Assembly: GCF_024323335.1 (NCBI RefSeq) | Contig: NC_066581.1 | Coordinates: forward strand, 223,825,039 to 223,889,038 | From: Lathyrus oleraceus | Lineage: Eukaryota > Streptophyta > Magnoliopsida > Fabales > Fabaceae | DNA length: 64,000 nucleotides | Direction: 5' to 3' | In this document: piece by piece, positions 22,665 to 35,035 of the stretch | Position numbering within the stretch: the stretch's first letter is position 1 | How the letters are laid out: every line of letters starts with the position of its first letter | The notes under the pieces: model-generated | What the model was told of the DNA's origin: nothing | Databases searched by the model: none | Seen by the model: the letters and a program-made list of their open reading frames with translations, nothing else | Translations under genes and position numbers: made by a program

Positions 22665-24171
22665 CTAAGGATCCCCTAGCAACAGTGTCAGATGATCTGG
22701 CTGCAGGCGCGTACTTTCTTCGGATGCGTCAGATCTCAGACTCAAAAGATGTCTTCATCTGAGCCTTCTCAAGGACAAGTTGGTCAACAATCTTCTTCCA
22801 AGCACCGGAAGGCTGAGGCATGCTAGAGGGAGATGGACCTTCTGGCTCTCTCTGTCTCTTCACTGCTCGATCTTCAAGAAGTTCAATAAGTGCATCTTTG
22901 TCCTTTGACTCAAGCTAAAACTCCTCATGCTTTTGGCTCAAAGCATTGGACCGTTCTTCCCACACATCTCTCTCTTGCTTCATATTGGCGAGTGCGTCTT
23001 CCAACTCCTCTACATCTTGGTTAGGGAGAGTTGATGGCTCAGCCACAACCATAGACATAGGTCTTTCACAAGCCTACAATATCTTCAACTCCGAAGCTCT
23101 TTTCTTCACCCAATTAGTGTAAGCTTCCAAAGCTACACAGTTGCATGGATCAAGCTCGGATCTTTGTTTCCCATGCACATTATGCCAAACATGTATCATC
23201 TTCTGCTTCAAACGTTGGGCATCTTTACCCTCTTGATAGAAAAGACCTTCTAACTGAATTTTATTAGGTTTGTCTCTCAAGGGGAACCCAAGTTGACGAT
23301 GAGCCAAAGCAGGGTTGTAGTTGATTCCTCCTCGTGTACCAATGAGAGGCACATTAGAGAATTAATCACAACTATCTATAATCTCCAAGCTACTAAATAT
23401 ATAATCATACCAAACAATATCATCATTAGTGAGGGACATAAGTCTCTAGGACCACCGTAGACATTGCTTGTTTTCCATAAAAGCAAGTGTCTGAGGCAAG
23501 TGCGAAATAAACCACTTGTACAGAAGAGGAACATAGCATACAATAGTTCCACCACCTTTAGAATTCCTCAAATGCAAAGAGAAGTACACATCACCCAACA
23601 TAGTAGGCACATGATTTCCAATCAAGAAGATTCTAATAGCATTAACATCAACAAAACCGTCGATGTTAGGGAACAAAGCCAGACCATAGATGAACAACAC
23701 AAATATGGCTTCAAAAGTATCCACATTACCGGCTTGAGCAAATAAAATAGCTTTCCCTATGAGAAACTCAGAAGTCAACCCAAACATTCCTCCTTTCTTT
23801 ACCCAATGAGCCTCAATCTCATACTTCTTCAGATGAAGAGCTTCATCTATAAGATGAGATCTGGGAATCTCCTCCAATCCACTAAAAGGCACCTTGTTAG
23901 AAACAGGTATTCCTAAGAGATGGGCATACTCCTCCAATGTAGGCATAAGTTGATAATCGGGAAAAGTGAAGCAACGGTAGAGAGGGTCATAAAATTGAAC
24001 CAACACAGTCAAGAGTCCTTCCACTACATCAGCGGATAACACAGACAAAAGCTTCAAATTACGTTGCTTAAAGTCCAAGGGATCTAATACAAAGGATGAT
24101 AACTTCCTTAGCTTTTTCAAGTCGGGACATCTGAAACTGTACTTTTTAGTGTTCCTTCATCAATAATCCAT
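22665..24171 (-). pseudogene. E2 ORF1, degenerate (PMD-like + coiled coil)
   Basis: Collinear with E3 ORF1 (51474-52922). The start ATG at 24171 is followed almost at once by stops. The main readable part (24120-23446) contains FYDPLY and PTLEEYAHLLGI, then LPLLYKWFISHLPQ. A further stop separates it from 23352-23074 (GGINYNPALAHRQLGFPL). The C-terminal part (22665-23070) is charged like the E3 coiled coil. ORF1 function is unknown; the motif spacing resembles plant mobile domain proteins. Confidence 0.82.
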
Positions 24172-25024
24172 GGTCTGAAAATATTTGCAAATAAAACCCT
24201 AGTTCCTTGGAGTTGTTTTTCGTGTGATGAATGTTATGATGTGCATGAATGCATGAATGTAACAATCACAAATAAGGGATCACACACAAGGAAAAGAAAT
24301 AAAGGTCAAGGGATGAATCAAATCATTGTCAAGATCAATCATCCATTTTGGTGGATTATGGTTTTCACCTTATCAACACCCAAGTTCCATTGATATTGAC
24401 AAGACTTGATTGGATCAACTAAGAATCAAAGGGTCTGTTGTGAGTCACGAGCATGAAGTCAGGTTAAGAGCCATCCCGAACGAGTGTACTAAGGATAAAA
24501 ACCTATAGATCATGTTCTAAAAAGTTCCCAGAGTCTTAATTCCATCTATCAGATATTATAGGTTAGGATGACTGACTCATCAACCCATAATATTCTCAAG
24601 AGAAACTCGTCTGAGTGTATTATCGCATAACAACTGTTATCAAGTCTACACCTGAACAGTCTCCACACTACATCCTAAATAGGCCAAGTTGGGTTAAATG
24701 TTCTACGGTCCTTAGCTTCTCGAACCCCAAATCAGAGAAAGTAATGCCTAACCACAAATAACTTGTGTGACATCAATAGCTCCAAAAGGGTCTCCACTGA
24801 GTAGATGGGTTTCAAGGCAACTTGTTAAGGACTACTCCACATAAGTAGAACATGACTATACCATCCTCTTATCTTAATTGCACTCAAGTTCGGGTTAGAA
24901 CTTATCTCACCACTCAGAGATCACCAAGCACAACAAGCAGATTATATCATACAAACAAATACATAAACATCAAATATACAATTATATACACATAAAAAAG
25001 TAGGCTAAACCCATTGAGGACTAC
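24172..25024 (-). other. Untranslated leader of E2
   Basis: Homologous to the E1 and E3 leaders, including the conserved hairpin and the block near 24860-24920 whose complement resembles the E1 sequence at 1080-1140. No coding region seen. Confidence 0.7.
24326..24402 (-). promoter_or_regulatory. Conserved leader hairpin (E2)
   Basis: On the minus strand the arms TTGTCAATATCAAT (24402-24389) and ATTGATCTTGACAA (24339-24326) pair at 13 of 14 positions around a loop of about 49 nt. Relative to E1 the outer part of the stem has changed on both sides while pairing is kept. Confidence 0.68.
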
Positions 25025-25042
25025 TCCCCAGCAGAGTCTCCA
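25025..25042 (-). promoter_or_regulatory. Primer-binding site of E2, tRNA-Arg type
   Basis: Minus-strand TGGAGACTCTGCTGGGGA, one mismatch from the E1 and E3 sites, nine bases from the LTR end GCTACA. Confidence 0.82.
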
Positions 25043-25051
25043 CTTAATTTT

Positions 25052-28000
25052 TGTAGCTGTAAATTCATGACCACTAAGTTATGGATAAACTTAACGTCAA
25101 TAAAACCAGAGTCGCCACCGCGCTCTTATTGTTTCCAAAGGAAAAGGGAAAAGTACGAACAAAACCCAAAGATAAGAAGTTTTCAAATCAAAACTAATAA
25201 AATGCCAGAGATTACAGGTAAGGGGGTTGGTTACACAGAGGGAAGGTGTTAGCACCCAAATTGTCCTAGGTACTCCTAGGGAGCCCTTTTTTATGTGTGT
25301 ATGTGTTTTTGGTCTAAAAGATGTTTGCAATAAATAGAGTGGGGGATGAGAAAAGAATTTATTAATTATATTTTTGTGTTTGACAAGACCTTCGGAGTTG
25401 TGCCTACGTACCAACATAAAAATGAGGGATCAAAACCTCATAGTTCGTGGTATCAATTTCAAAATGAGTGGATTGCTTTTAATAAAAAATTAGGTTTAAA
25501 AGAGGCATAAATGGCCCAACAGTTTGAATGAGTGTTAGTTCTTTTTGTCTTTTTGAAATTTTAAGTCAATATGATTAGATTCATTTACATGTTTGATTTA
25601 AGAAAAGAGTTTTAAAATGCTATGGCATAAGGCCAAAGTTTCTAATTTGCAATAAAGTATATATTTTTAAATCACAAGCAAAGAAGATTTTTTAAAAGGG
25701 GGAGAGATTTTGAAATTTAAGAAGTGGGAGGAGATGAAGAGACTAATCCTAAGCATAAAATTAAAAGTTGAGAGTTGAAAAGATCTGATCAATGAGATGC
25801 AATCTAATAGACAAGAATTTCATATAGAAAACTCACTTTCCTTTTGGACCTTTGAATCAAGAAATATCAACAAGAAAATAGCAATATCAAGCAAGACATC
25901 AAATAAAGATGGCTACATCCAAGCAAGAAAATCCCAACTAACAGTCTTCTTTGTCTTCTTATGTGTCGGATGAAATAATCCTTGATCAACTCAGAATAAG
26001 GCATCAAACACAAGATAATCAGTTGCACTAAGACCATGTGTAACAGATGAATTCAAATGGATCCTAATACTTGCATTAGATGAAAGCTCACAATCACAAT
26101 AACTTGGTTTCAGAAATGTTGGCATTGGCCAAGTCCTTTTGCATAGGGAATGTTGCCTAATTCTAAGTCCAAAAGCTCATATCAAATCCAATAGTCCATA
26201 CAAACATTTTTTAAGAGTTTTTGTTGTTTATTAAGTATTTTAAGGTCCTAAGACCACACACACACAAAAATTACACAAACAAATATATACAATCACAAAA
26301 TATGGCTCAAGTGAGCAAAGTGAAAATGACGTAAATATAAACAAGTTAAACGATATGTAAATGACAAATGAAATGGTAAATGACTTGAATTTAAATTGCA
26401 TAAAGTAAATGACTTGAAAATAAAAGCAATATTAATAAAAGTTAATCAAATGTTAGTTGATTAAATGTTAGTGATGGTTTGCTTTTCAATTGATTAAGTC
26501 ATTCTTTGGAGAACACTCAACCCTCTATTCATATTCATGGATCCTTGAACCAAGACATCTTCCAAAGGAAGGAAAAAGGCCAAGTTTACATATAATACCA
26601 TGAAAGGGGGGAGACTTACAATCTCACTTACTAGAATGTTATGCCTTTAGGGTCAAACTTAGCTATATGTTAAGCAATGGTAATTGGACTTATGTAGAAG
26701 TCACAACTACCTGAGGTCGGGTAATAGAAATTTTAGTGTTAATGCATGTTAGAGATATGGTATAATGAACCAAACTCCTAAAATATACCACACACAAAAG
26801 GAAAAAAGATCAAAGGATAGACCTATCTCATCCATACTTGTATTGGTTCATCTAACACAAGGTTATTGATGAACCAATTAGCCTTAGGATATTGAGACTC
26901 CATTGGTCAATGGAAAGGATAAGAGATAATGGGATTGAAGATGAAGAGGGAAAGGAGATGAGAGAAACATAAATTGGTCATGGGAGGAATTTTATCAAAT
27001 TAAAATCATTCCTTCATTTTGGGAGATGAAATGTACATTTCATCAATCCCCTAAATCCAATGATTTTAACTTAACAAAAGTTAAATCAACCTTGAGCAAG
27101 GCCCAAATAAGTAGTCAAACATCACAAGTCAATAAAAATGGCTCAACATAATTTCTACAAAATTAATCAATTAAAGTGCATTTAAATTAAATTTAGTTTG
27201 GTTAAAACCTTAAACCTCTTCAAAACACCAAATATATGGCCAAGAGATTTATCCTAGGTCGAACAAGGTCAAAGGACCTTAGACAAAAAATTTCAAAATT
27301 TTTGAAGAGTCAGAAGTATTTTTAAACAATTAAAAATATGCATAAAAACAATTAATTCATGAAAAATATCAAAGTTAATCCAAAAAATAATTTTAATTCA
27401 GAAAAAAAAAAGGAAAATATTTAAAGATTTTTGGTGAAAGTCCCATTTTTTTGATTAAAAATGAAATTAATATGAATTAATCAAAATAAATGGATTAAAT
27501 GAAAAATCAGAAAATAAAAAGAAATTCAACAAAACAAGGGTCATCAGATCTCCCTCATTAATTGAGGTGGCAGATATGATGGCCAAGCGCACGGTTCCAC
27601 CAAACACTTCACTCAATGCATGCACACGCATGGTATTCAAAAGCAAGAGCCCTGATTAAAAACCAAGATTAGAGGGCTTGGATTGGACCAGCGCACCACC
27701 GGAACCCTAACTCCGATCATTTTCTCCAGTGATCACCGCCGGTCTGATTCAAGCTCAACTTCATGAAAAATGAAAAGTGAATGCACTAATTTGAAGGAAA
27801 AATGCCCAGGAGCACGAATTTGGCTTCAATTTTCTCCAATTCCAAATATATAAAAAGATACAGAGATTTGAATTTTGAGGATCATGAATTGAGTTGCTTC
27901 GATTTAACCTCAAAGCAACTCAATCTTCTTTCCTACATTGATAGGACATCAGACAACCAAACATCAGAAATAATGGTGAAGAATTGAGGGAGAATCGAAG

Positions 28001-29769
28001 AGATAAAGTTTATGAAAATTCACCTTCGAGGGAGCTTCAAACTTGCTTGATCTTGATTCCAGTTGTGCTTGGCTTTGCTTCAGAAGCTTGTTGGAAGTGA
28101 TTAGGATCAAGAAATGGCCTGGACTCTTGGAGTTTCAATCTCAAAACAGATGGAGATTTGAAACTCGATTTTCAAATGAAAACCTTCAAGATTATCCTTT
28201 AGTGGAGAGGGTTTGGATTGCAGGTTCAAAGCTTGGGCATGAGGTCCTCCATTCTGAGCAATGAGGGTTGTATTTATAGCCAAAGATATTCATTTCCACA
28301 CACTTCCAAAAATGGAAAATTTGAGTAATTCTCTTTGCATTCTTGCATGGGCGTGTGGTAGGACCATCAAGTGAGGTATTCAGGTCCAAAAATGAGTGAG
28401 AATCATGCTGAAATCATGTTATATGACCATGCATTCGTGTATGAAATGTGGAAGTGAAAATCATCCAAATGGTATCTCACATTGCACCCATGCGTAAGTC
28501 CTTCATTATTTGACCAAATGAGATGATTGTGGACTTTTTGGAAATGTGAGATCAAGGGGAAAAACTTTTATATTGAACACTTTTTTATTTGAAGCTTGAA
28601 CCATGATGAATTTTGAGGTGGAAGTTTGGGAAATCAAGCATATTTGAAAAGTTTCTAAGTCCTAAGTCAAATGTTCACTTCTTCCATCTTGAATAAGTTT
28701 TTCTATGGACTTCAAATGAAAAACGTTCCTTCATAAACATTGTATCTCTTTCGAAACTCATTTGGATTTGGCATGAAGGAGTTATGCATTTTAGAAGTTG
28801 AGGAAAATCACTTGTTCAAGGGTATTTGCCCAAAATGACCTATAATGTTTCCTCTTGGCACATGCATTTGAAAATTGAATTTGAACTTCCTCCAAACATA
28901 AAAGTTGAATTAGAGATATTGAATTTGATCATGGAATTTGAATGGCTTTCATCTCATAAAAATTGAGCAAGTTATGGTCTTGGGAAGTTGACCTCCAAAC
29001 TAGGGTTCAAACAAAATGACCTATAATCTTTCACCATAAAAAATGACTTTCCAAGCAAAACTAGATCTTGACTTCAACATGAAAGTTGTTTGGAATGTCC
29101 TTTTGAGTAACGCTTCTTTTGGAATCATTTTCATATGACAAAACTTGTAGGAGATAGGGTCTAGGGAACCCCAATTTTGACCAGTTGACTTTCTCTGGTC
29201 AACCACCATGAACCATCTTGATAGCTTAACATTCTCTTGACTTTTGGGACTTATGGAGGATCATATATGTGTAAGATGACGTAATATGAAGTATACCTTG
29301 AAATATTTGGTCAAATGTTGAAGAAACTTGTTGAAGAAGTTACACAAGATACCCAGATGAATTAGGATTTACAAGGCAAACAAACTCCAAACTCTTGGTA
29401 AATTCTTGATTAAAATGATATGTGAAGATCATGGGATCCATATATGATTCCTAGAACCAATTTAAACTAATTCTTGATTGAGCTACTTGCATTGAGGGTC
29501 TTAAACCCTAGATATGAGCTTGATAGAGCATAGGTGAGCATACACACTTCCTACAAATGCAACAAACTATACATTGACATATTTTTGGTATTTTGGTTAG
29601 TAAACAATGAAAAAAACAAAGTATGATACAATCAAAAGTGTTCTTGGTGATCTCTCCCAATGCAAACCCAATGGATGGGGGGTAAAGAGGATGCCAAGGT
29701 GTGATCCCAATTCTAATGCATATGATGAGATAACATGAGGGATATTAGGGTCAAAATTAGGGTCTTACA
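25052..29769 (-). repeat. 5' LTR of E2 (4718 bp)
   Basis: On the minus strand it begins TGTAAGACCCTAA at 29769 and ends GCTACA at 25052. The length fits Ogre LTRs (about 5 kb). The part from 26640 towards 25246 is homologous, in inverted orientation, to the LTR fragment at 29770-31205. Small ORFs within it have no coding character. TGGCGACTCT, matching the first 10 bases of the canonical PBS, occurs at 25117-25108 inside the LTR. Confidence 0.87.
28270..28279 (-). promoter_or_regulatory. TATA box in E2 LTR
   Basis: Minus-strand CTATAAATAC about 1.5 kb into the LTR, the likely core promoter. Confidence 0.6.
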
Positions 29770-31205
29770 ATAGCATTCTAGTAAGTGAGATTATAAGTAT
29801 CCCATTCTTCATGGTATTGTATGGGAACTTGACCTTTTTTCCATTCATGAAAACTAGTGGCATACTTGTTGATTTATCCAAGTTGGAGCTCTTCTCATGG
29901 ATGATGTCTTGGTTCAAGGATTCATACTTGTGAATGAATGGTTGAGTGTTCTCCAAAGAATAACTGAATCAATTAAAACTCATCATTAACATTTAACTAA
30001 CCATTTTACTAACTTCTTGATTAATGTTGTTTTATTTTCAAGTCATTTACTTTATTCACTTTAAATTTCAAGTACCTTTATCATTCATTGCCATTTACAT
30101 TTCATGCAACTTGTTTATGTTTCAAGTCCTTTTCACTTTGCTCATTTGAGCCATATCTTGTGATTGTATATTGTTTGCTTGCTTTTGTTTTGTTGGTGGT
30201 CTTAGGACCTTAAAACATCTAATAACAACAAAAACCCTAAAAAACATCTTGGTGGACTGTTGGATTTGATCTGAATTTTGGACTTAGAATTAGGCAACAT
30301 TCCATATGCTAAAGGACTTGGCTAATGCCAACATCTGAAACTGAGCTATCTTTGACTACTTCATCTGATGCAAAACCTTGAATACCTTTGATTCATCTGT
30401 TACTCTGTCTCTGTGCTTAATTGTTATATTGTTATTATTACTTATGTCTGATGATTGTTCTGAGTTGATCAAGGAGTATTTCATCTGATACATTGGAAGA
30501 TATTGAAGACTGCTAGCTATTGGAGTGGTTGCTTGGATATTATGACTATCTTTATTTGATGCCTTGATTTTCATATGGTGCTGGAATATAGCTTATTGTT
30601 TATTTCTTATTGCTTGTCAAAGTCTAATAAAAAATGGGTTTCTATATGACATTCTTGTATCTTTTCAACTCTTAACTTTTAATTTTTGTCTAGGATAGTC
30701 TATTCATCTCCTCCCACTTCTTTAATTTCAAAATATCTCCATCGTTTCAAAAACCTTCTCTGTCTTGTGATTTCAAACTTAGACATGTTTTAATGATTAG
30801 AAACTTTGGCTTTATGCCATTAAATTCTCAAACTTTTTCTTAAATCAATCTTGTAAATAAACTTAACTATATTGACTTAAATTTCAAAAAAGACAAAAAA
30901 AAACTAACAACTTCATTCAAATCTTTAGCCTCTTGTGCCTTTTCTTGTTTAATTTTTGTTAAAATTAATTCATCAACTTCTTTGAAATTTTTACCACGAA
31001 CTACGGGATTTTGATCTCTCATTTTTATGTTGGTACGTAGGCATAAGACCGAAGGTCTTGTCAAACACAAAAATATAATTAATGAATTCTTTTCTCATCC
31101 CCTCACTCTATATTTGATCAAACATCATTTAGACCAAAAAAAACATGCACACAAAAAAGGGTTCCCTAGGAGTACCTAGGACACTTTGGGTGCTAACACC
31201 TTCCC
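29770..31205 (+). repeat. Plus-strand Ogre LTR fragment (target of E2 and copia)
   Basis: Sequence starting CATTCTAGTAAGTGAGATT near 29774 matches the reverse complement of the E2 LTR from about 26640 onward. Its right end carries the Ogre block CCTAGGAGTACCTAGG and GGTGCTAACACCTTCCC, also near the end of the E3 LTR (about 50235-50275). E2 interrupts it on the left and copia on the right at 31205/31206, so it is the oldest visible layer. No gene. Confidence 0.78.
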
Positions 31206-32480
31206 TGAAGGAGAATTGCCATCCAAGGCGCAGCGGAATTTAAAAATTTCTCCATTTAGTGATCCTTATGAATGGGCATGATCAGTGATAGAATCGTTAC
31301 CTCTTGTGGCGATTCGAACCTTTGGTGCAGATCTCTGATAATGATCAAAACCTTTGATACAGATCCACGGGGCGATCACGAACGTTGAACGATGACAACG
31401 TCTCTACTCAGTCCACACGAACGGATTCCTTCAATCGCAGTGCTAGCTGTTATGAATGAAGGCTTTGAATGAGAGAGAGATACGAAATTCCAACTCTTCA
31501 GTTGTGTTTTCTGTCTTAGTGAGTTCTTATGCTTCTACCCAAGGGGTTCTATTTATAGAACCACTTGTGTGGGTTTCAAGCCAAAAAGCCCACTTAAGTG
31601 CATATTGGCCCATATCTCATAATATGCCAAAATCACTTAAGTATTTGGTACCTTACCATATTTCGTATCCTGCTTAAGTACACCGTACCTTACAATGTTC
31701 CTTAATTATTCTATCTCTCATCAATCCGTCCTTTGTGTGTGACCCTATAGGTTTTCGCGACGTTGGCAATTATATTAAATCACGCATTTAACATAATAAA
31801 CAGTGAGCGGTATCTAGCAACACATCACTGCTACCCAAGTCACGAAAATGTCGTGTGATCTGACAAAACCTCCTGTGATAATAATTGTGTGTATAATTAC
31901 CCCTTTTCCCTTATATCTATATTGAACACAAGGTATAGACCGTGTCACCCTTGTCCAGTTCAATATTGGGCCCATAGACATTTATCCTGTTACGCAGGAT
32001 TGGCAAATTCCATCTAGGACACTCATGTCCCTCAGCATGCTTCGTGGAGTATCCATCAACTGTCTTTATGGTTATCCAGTTACGGACAATGTTGGATCAG
32101 CAATAAAACACTCGACTCTACATCTAGGATCCATAGTGGTTTGAGGTCGAAGATTGGTATACACTATTATCACCATGAGAATAACTTATGACACTTTGCA
32201 TAACTTCCTATATAGTATTCTCATAGCGGGTCAATCCGGCATAATAGTCTTAATGCTTTAATGTTATCCCACTTCACATTAAAGCTCGACTACGGATACT
32301 TTAAGAGCAGTGCCCTTATGTTTAATGTGTTCTCATGATTAAGTCACACTTAATACATTAAACGGACTATCTATTCTAGGGACTTTATTAATCAACCATA
32401 ATAAAGAAAATGCCTTTTATTATTAATAAATAATTCGATACAAGTACCAAAAGTATTGGCCTCTAGGGCTTACACCAACA
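31206..32480 (-). repeat. 3' LTR of the Ty1/copia element (about 1275 bp)
   Basis: On the minus strand it begins TGTTGGTGTAAGCCC at 32480, after the polypurine tract (CTAGTGGGAGAT, 32492-32481), and ends CTCCTTCA at 31206. A minus-strand TATA motif CTATAAATAG lies at 31558-31549. Confidence 0.82.
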
Positions 32481-32494
32481 ATCTCCCACTAGCA

Positions 32495-32869
32495 CTAGAG
32501 CCAATCAGGCATACCCCGTATGCCCATTGTTCTAGTATGGCCATCATGCTTCTGCTGCGCAAGAGGCTTTGTCAGTGGGTCAACTATATTGTCAAGTGTA
32601 GGTACTTTACATATTTTCGCACAACGCCTAAGTATGTGTTTGGATCGTTGGTGAGATCTAGGCTCCTTAGCTTGTGCGATAACACCATTGTTATCATAAT
32701 AGAGACCAATGGGATCCACAATTCTAGGGACTATGCCAAGTTTATTGATCCAAACAGCTTCCTTTGCTGCACTTAAGGCAGCAATATACTCAACCTCAGT
32801 TGTAGAATCAGCAACTGCATCTTGCGTTGAACTTTTCAAGCTCACAGTGCCACCATTTAAGAAAAACAC
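32495..32869 (-). pseudogene. Copia RNase H and C terminus
   Basis: Contains STTEVEYIAALSAAKEAVW and the RSKHI motif typical of Ty1/copia RNase H, ending MPDWL just before the polypurine tract. The N-terminal part of the domain is missing. Confidence 0.85.
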
Positions 32870-32933
32870 ATAACCAGATTGGAATCATTCATATTAAAGC
32901 ATCTCAGCACTTTGTCTATGTATGTACTCTGAC

Positions 32934-33239
32934 TTAGGCCAGGCAGTTTTGTAATCTATCTCTATAGATTCTGATTCCTAATATATAGGTTGTTTCACCC
33001 AGGTCCTTCATAGAAAAGCATTTCCCTAACCAAGACTTTACTTGTTGCAGGGTAGGGATATCGATTCCAATGAGTAATATGTCACCTACATATAATACCA
33101 GGAATACGAACATGCTCCCACTAACCTTCTTGTAGACACAAGGCTCATCTTCGTTTTTGATGAATCCATACAGTTTAACTGTTTCATCAAAATGAAGATT
33201 CCATGAGTAGGTCACAGGCTCATCTTGATCCATGAGTAA
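32934..33239 (-). pseudogene. Copia reverse transcriptase C-terminal remnant
   Basis: Carries LVLYVGDILLIG, where the usual Y-V-D-D active site has glycine for the first aspartate, and the downstream FSMKDLGETTYILGI motif. Most of the RT N terminus is deleted; the sequence jumps directly from the region after integrase. Confidence 0.82.
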
Positions 33240-33960
33240 TACATCACCTAGATCAGATATCCATATATCTCAGGTAGGTGACGTATCCTGCCTGACCTAC
33301 GCTGGTCTTGTTCTACTTGAGCAGGTTGCTCTTACACAACTACTTGTGTTTCCTGCTCTAATTCCTCCATAGGTGTATCGATGCTTTGTGATTCTTGAAT
33401 TTCTTCAAGCTCTACTTTCCTCCCACTGGTTCCTTTGGAAATAAAATCCTTTTCTAGGAAAACTCAAGTTCGAGCGACAAACATTTTGCCCTCAGAAGGA
33501 TTGTAGAAATAATATCCTCTTGTTTCTTTAGGATACCCCACAAATAAGCATTTGTCAGATTTGGGCTCAAGCTTAGTTGAAATTTGTCGTTTCACATAAA
33601 CTTCGCCACCCCCAATCTTCATGTAAGACATATGTGGTCTCTTACCACTCCATATCTCATATGGTGTCTTTTCAACCTTTTGGATGGAACACGGTTAAGT
33701 GTGTAAGTTGATGTCAATGGTGTATGTCCTCAAAAGGAGTTTGGAAGATTGGTGTGACTCATCATGGATCGGACCATGTCCAACAGGGTTCGATTTCTTC
33801 TCTCAGATACACCCTTCCATTGGGATGTGCCAGGAGGAGTAAGTTGGGATAGGATCCCATACTCTTTCAGATGGTCATCAAACTCTAGGATTAAATACTC
33901 ACCACTTCGATCTGATCGAAGAGTTTTAATATTCTTACCTAGTTGGTTTTAACTCGTTAG
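33240..33960 (-). pseudogene. Copia integrase remnant
   Basis: The minus strand reads as the second half of a copia integrase: LRSDRSGEY, a segment ending in a run with RRNRTLLDMVRSMM, the TPYEIW motif and the C-terminal VGYPKETRGYYFYNP motif. In-frame stops are scattered. The zinc-binding part and first catalytic aspartate are deleted between here and the protease. Confidence 0.75.
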
Positions 33961-34113
33961 GTTTCACCCTTTTGTATTAATGTTATTAATAGGCATTTCA
34001 AGATCAAAGACATATAGTCCATTGTTCATTTGTGCAGTAGCATAGAATATATCATTCAAATAAATTGAACAACAATTGTTCTTTATTATAAATGAAAAAC
34101 CAAACTTGTCCAA

Positions 34114-35035
34114 TCAAGCAATGGAAATAATATTCCTGCTAATTGCAGGTACATAATAACAGTTCTCTAACTGAATTATTAAACCACTAGGTAAAGTCAA
34201 TACAAAAGTTCCTACGGCTAAAGCAGCAACCTTTGCTCCATAGCCAACTCGTAGGTCGATTTCACCTTTTGCCAAATCTCTACTCCCTTTTAGTCCCTTC
34301 ACATTTGTACAAATGTGAGAACTGCATCCAGTATCTAATACCCATGATGCAGAAGTAGATAAATTAATAACAAAAATACCTGAAGTTGAAGTCTCTACTC
34401 CATTCTTCTTATCTTCCAGGTACTTTGGGTAGTTCCTCTTCCAGTGTCCGGTCTTACCGCAATGGAAGCAGGTGCCTTCTTTTGCTATGCCTCCACTAGG
34501 CTTCAAAGCAGCAGTGGGTCTGGGATTGGCAACTTCCTTGCCTTTTCCCCTTATCACTCTGCTTAGTGGGCCTTTTGTTTTGTCTCTTTCCATTTCCGAT
34601 CATCAGAATGGACTTCCCTTTTGACTTCAGATTCTGCTCGGCAGTTCTTAACATGGCGAGCAGTTCAGGAAGAGATTTGTCCATATCAATCATATTGAAA
34701 TTTAGGACAAATTAACTGAAACTATCTGGCAACGATTGCAAGATCAAATCAGTTGCAAGTTCCTTTTCGAGGGGAAAACCCAATCATCTTGAGTACATGG
34801 GGACCTACAGGGGCTCCCTCAGCTAACTTGCTTTGAAAAAGGGCTTTTGAAACTTCAAACCTCTCATGCCTTGCTTGCTCTTGATAGAGCATCTTCAGGT
34901 GTTCGATCATATCGAACACTGACATGTTCTCATGTTGCTTTTGCAATTCCGAGTTCATGGTAGCTAGCATGAGACAAGCAGTCTCATTGGCATCATCGAC
35001 ATGCTTCTTATAAGCATCTCTTTCTGCCTTGCGGG
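34114..35035 (-). pseudogene. Copia gag (partial), zinc knuckle and protease
   Basis: Gag fragment (about 35035-34749) with HLKMLYQEQARHERFEVSKA, then a frame break, then a zinc knuckle CFHCGKTGHWKRNY whose final Cys is replaced by Tyr, and the protease active site WVLDTGCSSHIC. The N terminus is cut by E3 at 35036. Confidence 0.85.

Larger units (their letters stand above)
13849..29769 (-). mobile_element. E2: degenerate Ogre (Ty3/gypsy, Tat lineage), minus strand
   Basis: Read on the minus strand: LTR (29769 down to 25052), tRNA-Arg-type PBS, leader, ORF1, gag-pro, intron, pol, 3' region. ORF1 before gag and the intron between pro and pol identify an Ogre element. All coding parts carry stops or frameshifts, so it is older than E1 and E3. 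Its own 3' LTR lies left of the window, beyond the SIRE-like element that invaded its 3' region. It is inserted in a plus-strand Ogre LTR fragment that resumes at 29770. Confidence 0.92.
31206..35035 (-). mobile_element. Deleted Ty1/copia element, minus strand
   Basis: On the minus strand: gag, zinc knuckle, protease, integrase remnant, RT remnant, RNase H, then an LTR. The integrase-before-RT order identifies Ty1/copia. Large parts of integrase core and RT are missing. E3 inserted into its gag region at 35035/35036, so the rest of gag and the 5' LTR lie outside the window. The left end TGAAGG directly follows TTCCC of the Ogre LTR fragment. Confidence 0.88.

Noticed and set aside
27802..28389. 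Short ORFs in the E2 LTR
   Set aside because: Inside the non-coding LTR, near the TATA box; no homology or coding signs.
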